Source: JAZTZP01 sp045637525 (GTDB taxonomy: Bacteria; Bacillota; Clostridia; UBA1381). From it: 10,938 bases of DNA. The notes under the pieces are model-generated. The model did not search any database and was not told where the DNA came from. It worked only from the letters and a program-made list of their open reading frames with translations. Every line of letters begins with the position of its first letter. Position 1 is the stretch's first letter. Positions 6,656 to 10,938 of the stretch are shown one piece after another. Made by a program: the position numbers and the translations under genes. The stretch is taken from contig JAZTZP010000083.1 in assembly GCA_045637525.1 (NCBI GenBank), positions 1 through 10,938 of the forward strand. Direction: 5' to 3'.

Positions 6656-8152
6656 TCACAAATTACCGAGCATAGAAAAACGCTCTTTTAAATCGGTATA
6701 CAGCTGACAATAAATATTATAATACTTTTCATACTCCTCATGATTTTTTATATCCGTGCTTGTTTTGTCTTTCATTTTTATGGTTTTATCACAAGCATCT
6801 GCAACCGAATCATATATTCCCGTTCCTACTCCTGCTAAAAGTGCGGCACCAAACGCCGGCCCCTCATCATTTTCAGGAGTTTTTAAGTCAAGCCCGTAAA
6901 CATCTGAAATCATCTGTCGCCACAGCTTACTTTTTCCGCCACCACCACAGATTGCCATATCCGATACATCTATATTCATCTCTTTTAATACATCAAGGCA
7001 ATTATTAAGCGAATACGAAACTCCCTCCATAACTGCTCGTGCCATATGTGCCAACGTATGCATTGCAGATAATCCAAAAAACACACCTCTCGCATTTGCA
7101 TCAAGCACCGGAGTACGCTCACCCATAAGATACGGCAAATATATTAGCTTATCCGAGCCTGTCGGAAGTTTTTCGCATAAATCATCAAGCTCTTTATAGC
7201 TTATGTCCTTTGCAAGATTGTTTTTAAACCAGTTAAGCGACAAACCTGCCGCCTGAGTTACGCCCATCACATGCCACGCTCCGGGAACTGCACAGCAGAA
7301 GGTATGAACTCTTCCTTTCTTATCTATAACCGGCTCAGATGTATGAGCAAATACAACTCCGCTTGTTCCGACGGTTGTAAAAGCCTTTCCGTCCGCATAT
7401 ACGCCCATTCCAACAGCCGCAGCCGCATTGTCTCCCGCCCCGGCAACAACAGGCGTACCGCACATTACACCGGTAATCTTCGCAGCTTCATCTGATACCA
7501 TGCCGGTTATCTCAGGGCTTTCATATACCTTTGCAAGCATATCCTTATCAATACCAAGCGCTGATAATACTTCATCAGACCAACAGCGTTTTCCTATATC
7601 AAGAAGCTGCATTCCGCCTGCATCCGACACATCGGTTGCAAATTCACCCGTAAGCTTATAGCGTATGTAATCCTTAGGAAGAAGTATATGTCTGCACTTT
7701 TCAAAAATCTCCGGCTCATGCTTTTTCACCCACATAATCTTTGAAGCCGTAAATCCCGGAAGTGCCGGATTTGCCGTTATCTCAACCAACCTGTCCCGAC
7801 CGATAATGCTTTCGATTTCCTCACATTGCGCCGCTGTTCTTGTATCGCACCAGATAATTGAGTTTCGTAAAACCGCACCGCCACCATCAAGCATTACAAG
7901 ACCATGCATCTGCCCTGTCAAACCAATTCCGGCTATCTTATCGGACGAAACCTTCTTTGTAAGCTCCGACAACGTTTCACAAACAGCCCTCCACCAATCT
8001 TCGGGATTTTGCTCAGCCCAACCATTTGACGGCTGATACAGCGGATATTCTGCAAACGCCGATGCAATCACTTTTCCCGAAATATCAAATAATGCACTTT
8101 TTGTACCGGAAGTTCCTACATCTATACCTAAAATATATTTATCAACATTCAT
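6656..8152 (-). CDS. xylB: Xylulokinase
   Basis: This 498-residue kinase of the FGGY family phosphorylates D-xylulose to D-xylulose 5-phosphate with ATP, in the cytoplasm. The N-terminal half has the phosphate-binding loop GIDVGTSGTKSAL (9-21), QMHG (81-84) which contacts the sugar, and WCDTRT (101-106). The catalytic base is Asp241 in AGAGDNAAAA. The C-terminal half holds the FGGY signature regions GERTPVLDANARG (about 344-356) and GGGGKSKLW (about 403-411). Length is normal. The frame could open four codons earlier at a TTG (8164), but this TTG overlaps the ribosome binding site GGAG (8162-8159), which sits six bases before the ATG at 8152; the ATG is chosen. It follows xylA by 12 bases and ends at a strong terminator. 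Confidence 0.95.
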   Translation of the reverse strand: MNVDKYILGIDVGTSGTKSALFDISGKVIASAFAEYPLYQPSNGWAEQNPEDWWRAVCETLSELTKKVSSDKIAGIGLTGQMHGLVMLDGGGAVLRNSIIWCDTRTAAQCEEIESIIGRDRLVEITANPALPGFTASKIMWVKKHEPEIFEKCRHILLPKDYIRYKLTGEFATDVSDAGGMQLLDIGKRCWSDEVLSALGIDKDMLAKVYESPEITGMVSDEAAKITGVMCGTPVVAGAGDNAAAAVGMGVYADGKAFTTVGTSGVVFAHTSEPVIDKKGRVHTFCCAVPGAWHVMGVTQAAGLSLNWFKNNLAKDISYKELDDLCEKLPTGSDKLIYLPYLMGERTPVLDANARGVFFGLSAMHTLAHMARAVMEGVSYSLNNCLDVLKEMNIDVSDMAICGGGGKSKLWRQMISDVYGLDLKTPENDEGPAFGAALLAGVGTGIYDSVADACDKTIKMKDKTSTDIKNHEEYEKYYNIYCQLYTDLKERFSMLGNL

Positions 8153-8164
8153 TTTAATCTCCAA

Positions 8165-9478
8165 TCAGCCAAAAATCACAGCATTTACAATACTTTCAAG
8201 CTGTTCCTGTCTTCCGCTTTCCGGCTTTGCATCACCGTCAAGCGCTAATGCATACTCTGATAATTCTTCTAAGCTTGTATTATCATTTATTATCTTCTTA
8301 CCAATGCCATCATTATACGAGCTGTATCTGTTCTGCAAAAATTCATCTATTCTTCCGTCATCAATCAGCTTCTGTGCATTTTTAAGACCTAACGCAAACG
8401 CATCCATTCCGGCAATATGTGCAAGAAAAATATCTTCTATGGTATTTGAACCTCGTCTTGTCTTTGCATCAAAATTCAATCCGCCGGTTTTGAGTCCGCC
8501 TGCTTTCAATATCTGATACATAGCATATGTAGTATCATATATGTTCGTCGGGAACTGATCAGTATCCCAGCCCAGATTGTAATCACCCTGATTTGCGTCA
8601 ACCGAGCCCAACATATCATTTATACGACATACGCATAATTCATGCTCAAAAGTGTGCCCTGCTAATGTCGCATGATTTGCCTCAATATTTAACTTAAACT
8701 CTTTTTCAAGCCCGTATTTATATAAAAATCCAAGAACAGTTGCCGCATCATAATCATACTGATGTTTTGTCGGCTCCTTCGGTTTTGGCTCAATATAGAA
8801 AGAACCTTTAAATCCTTTTTCTCTCGCATAACTTACCGCCATTTTTAAGAAACGTGCATAGTTATCATTTTCAAGTGCCATGTCAGTATTCAAGAGAGTT
8901 TCATAACCCTCTCTGCCGCCCCAGAACACATATCCTTCGCCGCCAAGCTCAATTGTTATATCAATAGCCTTTTTAACCTGAGCCGCCGCACATGCAAACG
9001 CATCAGCACAGCAGGAGGTTGCAGCCCCGTGCATATATCTCGGGTTTGAGAAACAGTTTGCCGTTCCCCACAAAAGCTTAATATTAAATTTCTCCATCTG
9101 TTCTTTAATTATCGGAACAATCTCATCGAGATTTTTCTGAAATTCTGCTAAATTAGCTCCCTCCGGCGCAATATCTCTGTCATGGAAACAAAAATATTCT
9201 ATGCCAAGCTTATTCATAATCTCAAAGGCCGCATACACCTTTTTCTTATAAATAGCCATCGGATCTGTCTCGTTAAGAGATTTATCTATCGTTCCGACAC
9301 CAAACATATCTGTACCATCAGCAACCATTGTGTGCCAGTAACACATAGAAAATCTAAGATGCTCCGCCATGGTCTTCCCGCCTATAACCTCGTCTTTATT
9401 GTAATATTTGAATGAAAACGGGTTAGTCGACTTCGCACCTTCATACTTAATCTTTGAAACGTTAAAAATATCTTTCAT
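8165..9478 (-). CDS. xylA: Xylose isomerase (class II)
   Basis: This 437-residue TIM-barrel enzyme interconverts D-xylose and D-xylulose. The catalytic pair is in FHDRD (98-102, His99 and Asp102). Metal ligands are Glu230 with Lys232 (YIEPKPKEPTKHQ), Glu266 and His269 (NIEANHA), Asp294 (GSVDANQGD), Asp305 and Asp307 (WDTDQFPT), and Asp337 (NFDAK). VFWGGREGYE (184-193) is the family's other signature. The long N-terminus and total length make it a class II enzyme, the form usual in Firmicutes and Bacteroidetes. GGAGG (9489-9485) lies six bases before the ATG. It is the first gene of a two-gene operon with xylB. Neither a XylR gene nor a transporter is present, and no clear xyl operator or catabolite-repression site was found upstream by eye. 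Confidence 0.97.
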   Translation of the reverse strand: MKDIFNVSKIKYEGAKSTNPFSFKYYNKDEVIGGKTMAEHLRFSMCYWHTMVADGTDMFGVGTIDKSLNETDPMAIYKKKVYAAFEIMNKLGIEYFCFHDRDIAPEGANLAEFQKNLDEIVPIIKEQMEKFNIKLLWGTANCFSNPRYMHGAATSCCADAFACAAAQVKKAIDITIELGGEGYVFWGGREGYETLLNTDMALENDNYARFLKMAVSYAREKGFKGSFYIEPKPKEPTKHQYDYDAATVLGFLYKYGLEKEFKLNIEANHATLAGHTFEHELCVCRINDMLGSVDANQGDYNLGWDTDQFPTNIYDTTYAMYQILKAGGLKTGGLNFDAKTRRGSNTIEDIFLAHIAGMDAFALGLKNAQKLIDDGRIDEFLQNRYSSYNDGIGKKIINDNTSLEELSEYALALDGDAKPESGRQEQLESIVNAVIFG

Positions 9479-9547
9479 TTTAGTCCTCCATTCCGCCGCA
9501 ACAACGCAGCAACAAGCAGTAACGTCAAAAAAACAACATCATCATTT

Positions 9548-9596
9548 CTGCCTGAGGGTAAAAGCATATGCGGATACTCCAATACCTCTGAAGCAG
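9548..9596 (-). promoter_or_regulatory. Structured leader candidate upstream of xylA
   Basis: The minus strand can fold into one long imperfect hairpin. CTGCTT (9596-9591) pairs with GGCAG (9552-9548), GAGGTA pairs with TACCCTC (one bulge), and AGTAT pairs with ATGCT around a CCGCAT loop. It lies about 70 bases before the xylA ATG, followed by TTGTTTTTTTG (9534-9524 region) and a stretch with repeated GTTGTTGC-like words up to the ribosome binding site. It matches no riboswitch class I recognise, and no convincing -35/-10 pair for xylA was found; AT-rich DNA near 9630-9660 (TATAAA words) is the likely promoter region. Confidence 0.35.
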
Positions 9597-9654
9597 ATAA
9601 GAACACGCTTATTTTACACGTTAATTTGCCCTTATTTTATAAATTTTATAATGT

Positions 9655-9798
9655 TTAAATTACATTCCATGCTCGCATAATATCAGAAACAATTTTTTCG
9701 TTCCTGAGTTTTAAAAAATCCAAAGCACTTAATTTATCTTCCTGCGAATTTCCCGCCAATAGTCTGAAAATTCCCAATCCGATAACTTCGTATTCACT
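9655..9798 (-). pseudogene. Open 47-codon frame without a start, possible gene remnant
   Basis: Just downstream of the immunity-like gene, one minus-strand frame stays open for 47 codons (9798-9658) to a TAA at 9657-9655. Its peptide looks natural: YEVIGLGIFRLLAGN, then KLSALDFLKLRNEKIV and MRAWNVI. No ATG near the beginning and no ribosome binding site are visible; the only early start would be a TTG at 9777. It overlaps the last codons of the upstream gene in a shifted frame. It may be the tail of a deleted gene or of a frameshifted longer version of its neighbour. The family is not recognised. Confidence 0.3.
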
Positions 9799-10222
9799 TT
9801 ACAACCGGATATAAATTCATATAACACTTCAATTCCTCTGCTAACTCTTTTAACTCATTAACAGTATATTCGAAAGTTCCGGTCAAATCTTCCTTTTCTG
9901 CTTTTTGAATGATTTTAATATATATTTCATATTTGTCATTTGATTTTCTCAAAGCGTTAAATGTAAAATAATTCCATTCATCCCTATATGTAATCTGATT
10001 TGTTTCTTCGCTTAACAACATATTAATTTCATTATACAGCGAAATGATCCCATTAGTTTGAAAAAGTTCATCCCACAAGACACCATCAAACATATCTTCT
10101 CCCGAATAAACCACCTGACAACTTAAAGCATTTTTTCCAATTTCTTCGCTATAACTTTCAGGCGAATCAGTATATCCGCCAACAAGAATTTCAATGTCTA
10201 TTTTATCATTTTTAAAATACAT
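9794..10222 (-). CDS. Small acidic protein, possibly a WapI-type immunity protein
   Basis: This is a 142-residue soluble acidic protein without signal or membrane segments. The first part alternates strands (IDIEILVGGY, ALSCQVVYSG), the middle is a helix (GIISLYNEINMLLSE), then two strands with aromatic residues (EWNYFTFNAL, YEIYIKIIQKAEKED), a strand GTFEYTV, and a final helix LKELAEELKCYMNLYPV. That order, with a last helix ending in YP, resembles WapI-like immunity proteins of polymorphic toxin systems; this is a pattern judgement only. An open frame continues to 10276, but the ATG at 10222 has GGAG (10234-10231) eight bases before it and its own promoter. No toxin gene is adjacent. If not immunity, it is an uncharacterised small protein. 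Confidence 0.65.
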   Translation of the reverse strand: MYFKNDKIDIEILVGGYTDSPESYSEEIGKNALSCQVVYSGEDMFDGVLWDELFQTNGIISLYNEINMLLSEETNQITYRDEWNYFTFNALRKSNDKYEIYIKIIQKAEKEDLTGTFEYTVNELKELAEELKCYMNLYPVVK

Positions 10223-10275
10223 ATTCTCAACTCCACGAAACAGTAATATTATAAAATAAAATTCCGTATATAACA

Positions 10276-10304
10276 ATTATATCATAGATTTCCGGTAATT
10301 ACAA
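10276..10304 (-). promoter_or_regulatory. Promoter of the 142-residue protein gene
   Basis: TTGTAA (10304-10299) and a perfect TATAAT (10281-10276) are 17 bases apart on the minus strand, and TG at 10284-10283 makes an extended -10 element (TGATATAAT). Transcription should start near 10269, giving a leader of about 47 bases. The promoter lies inside the longer open frame, which supports the internal start at 10222. Confidence 0.8.
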
Positions 10305-10319
10305 TTCATTTATTGTTTT

Positions 10320-10439
10320 TTATGCGACACATATTGCTTTTTCATTAAATCCATTTTCATTCATCCTTATAATGTATCCTTTTCATCGCTCCTGCTCCTG
10401 CCGCATTTGTTCAACGGTGTAAATGTGTGTAATATCCAT
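10320..10439 (-). pseudogene. Short coding remnant with an in-frame TGA
   Basis: Starting at an ATG at 10439, one minus-strand frame reads MDITHIYTVEQMRQEQER, meets TGA (10385-10383), then continues KGYIIRMNENGFNEKAICVA to TAA (10322-10320). Both halves look like protein, and together they would give about 39 residues. TGA serves as a normal stop for xylA and the 142-residue gene here, so recoding is unlikely; a point mutation in a small gene fits better. The TGA also overlaps an ATG (ATGA) that opens a 9-codon frame, which overlaps in the same way a 16-codon frame (10360-10310); both have purine-rich sequences before them. No own promoter is visible, as the 5S terminator lies just upstream. 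Confidence 0.35.
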
Positions 10440-10450
10440 CGCTTATGCAC

Positions 10451-10483
10451 AAAAAAACCTGCTACTAAGTAACAGGTTTTTTT
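10451..10483 (-). terminator. rRNA operon terminator
   Basis: AAAAAAACCTG (10451-10461) pairs with CAGGTTTTTTT (10473-10483), and TAC/GTA extends the stem after one internal mismatch to a TAA loop. On the minus strand it ends in seven T. It lies four bases after the 5S rRNA and closes the operon. Confidence 0.92.
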
Positions 10484-10486
10484 GGT

Positions 10487-10602
10487 TCCGGCAACTATCT
10501 ATTTTCCCGGGCAGTCTCCCACCAAGTATCTTCGACGTGAAAGGGCTTAACTTCTGTGTTCGGCATGGGAACAGGTGGATCCCCTTTGCTGTCGTCACCG
10601 GA
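10487..10602 (-). rRNA. rrf: 5S ribosomal RNA
   Basis: About 116 bases. On the minus strand it begins TCCGGTGACGACAGC and ends GTTGCCGGA; TCCGG and CCGGA pair to close helix I. The conserved core ATGCCGAACACAGAAGTTAA and the downstream GATACTTGGTGGGAGACTGC are typical of bacterial 5S rRNA. Ends may be off by one or two bases. Confidence 0.95.
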
Positions 10603-10688
10603 TTTCTCTCTCTCCTTGTACCCTCAAAACTAAACAATGTACTCCTTCGATGATTTCTCTCTAATTCTCTCTCTACCAAACTCTTCTT
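10603..10688 (-). other. 23S-5S intergenic spacer
   Basis: This is an 86-base spacer without tRNA genes. On the minus strand it is purine-rich (GAGAGAGAATTAGAGAG), and GAGAGAAATC appears twice, before a middle hairpin-forming stretch and again just before the 5S (plus-strand GATTTCTCTC at 10601 and 10652). GTAC words at both ends of TTGTTTAGTTTTGAGG can pair. Such spacers hold rRNA processing stems. Confidence 0.8.

Positions 10689-10938
<250 letters not shown>

Noticed and set aside
8153..8164. TTG start for xylB four codons upstream
   Set aside because: It overlaps the GGAG ribosome binding site that serves the ATG at 8152, and FGGY kinases start close to the GIDVGTSG loop.
9479..9660. Catabolite-responsive element or XylR operator before xylA
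   Set aside because: No sequence close to either consensus was found on either strand by eye.
10223..10276. Longer N-terminus for the 142-residue protein
   Set aside because: The extra 18 codons cover the mapped-by-motif promoter (-10 at 10281-10276, start near 10269), so most would lie in the untranslated leader, and the ribosome binding site points to 10222.
10603..10688. tRNA gene in the 23S-5S spacer
   Set aside because: The spacer is only 86 bases, lacks a TTCRANY T-loop motif and cloverleaf pairing.

Overview
The window looks like a chromosomal piece of a low-GC, Gram-positive, Clostridia-type bacterium, probably a gut or other fibre-degrading anaerobe. The evidence is AT-rich intergenic DNA with near-consensus TTGACA/TATAAT promoters spaced by 17 bases, strong purine-rich ribosome binding sites, intrinsic terminators, a surface protein with S-layer homology (SLH) repeats, YitT and DUF1292 family proteins, a class II xylose isomerase, and a Firmicute-style rRNA operon tail. 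No species can be named from the sequence alone.

Layout. Positions 1-142 hold an array of five inverted repeats joined by four copies of the same 7-base linker, ATTTCAC; this is the most unusual structure here. A well-formed promoter then drives a HAD phosphatase gene (266-919, +), which converges through one shared, bidirectional terminator on a yitT-like membrane protein gene (961-1821, -). Upstream of yitT on the same strand is a likely 6S RNA gene (about 1930-2126). It explains why the open frame of yitT appears to run far upstream: the true start is at 1821. Next on the minus strand come a small acidic DUF1292 protein (2226-2489) and a glutamine-hydrolysing asparagine synthetase (2586-4424). 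Divergent from it is a secreted SLH protein (4631-6574, +).

A strong terminator (6603-6638) separates this from a minus-strand operon xylA-xylB (9478 down to 6656): xylose isomerase, then xylulokinase 12 bases downstream. Together they convert D-xylose through D-xylulose to xylulose 5-phosphate, the entry to the pentose phosphate or phosphoketolase routes. No xylose transporter or XylR-type regulator is in the window. Upstream of xylA is a structured leader candidate, then an apparent gene remnant (9655-9798), a small protein resembling orphan immunity proteins (9794-10222), and a second short remnant with an in-frame TGA (10320-10439).

The right end is the 3' end of an rRNA operon on the minus strand: partial 23S (10689 to the edge), a short spacer without tRNA genes, 5S (10487-10602) and a terminator (10451-10483). 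Stable RNA genes and housekeeping metabolism are thus interleaved with a few accessory-looking small genes just downstream of the rRNA operon.

The genes do not form one pathway. Only xylA-xylB is a clear functional unit. No complete new multi-gene system could be demonstrated; the hairpin array is the best candidate for something undescribed.
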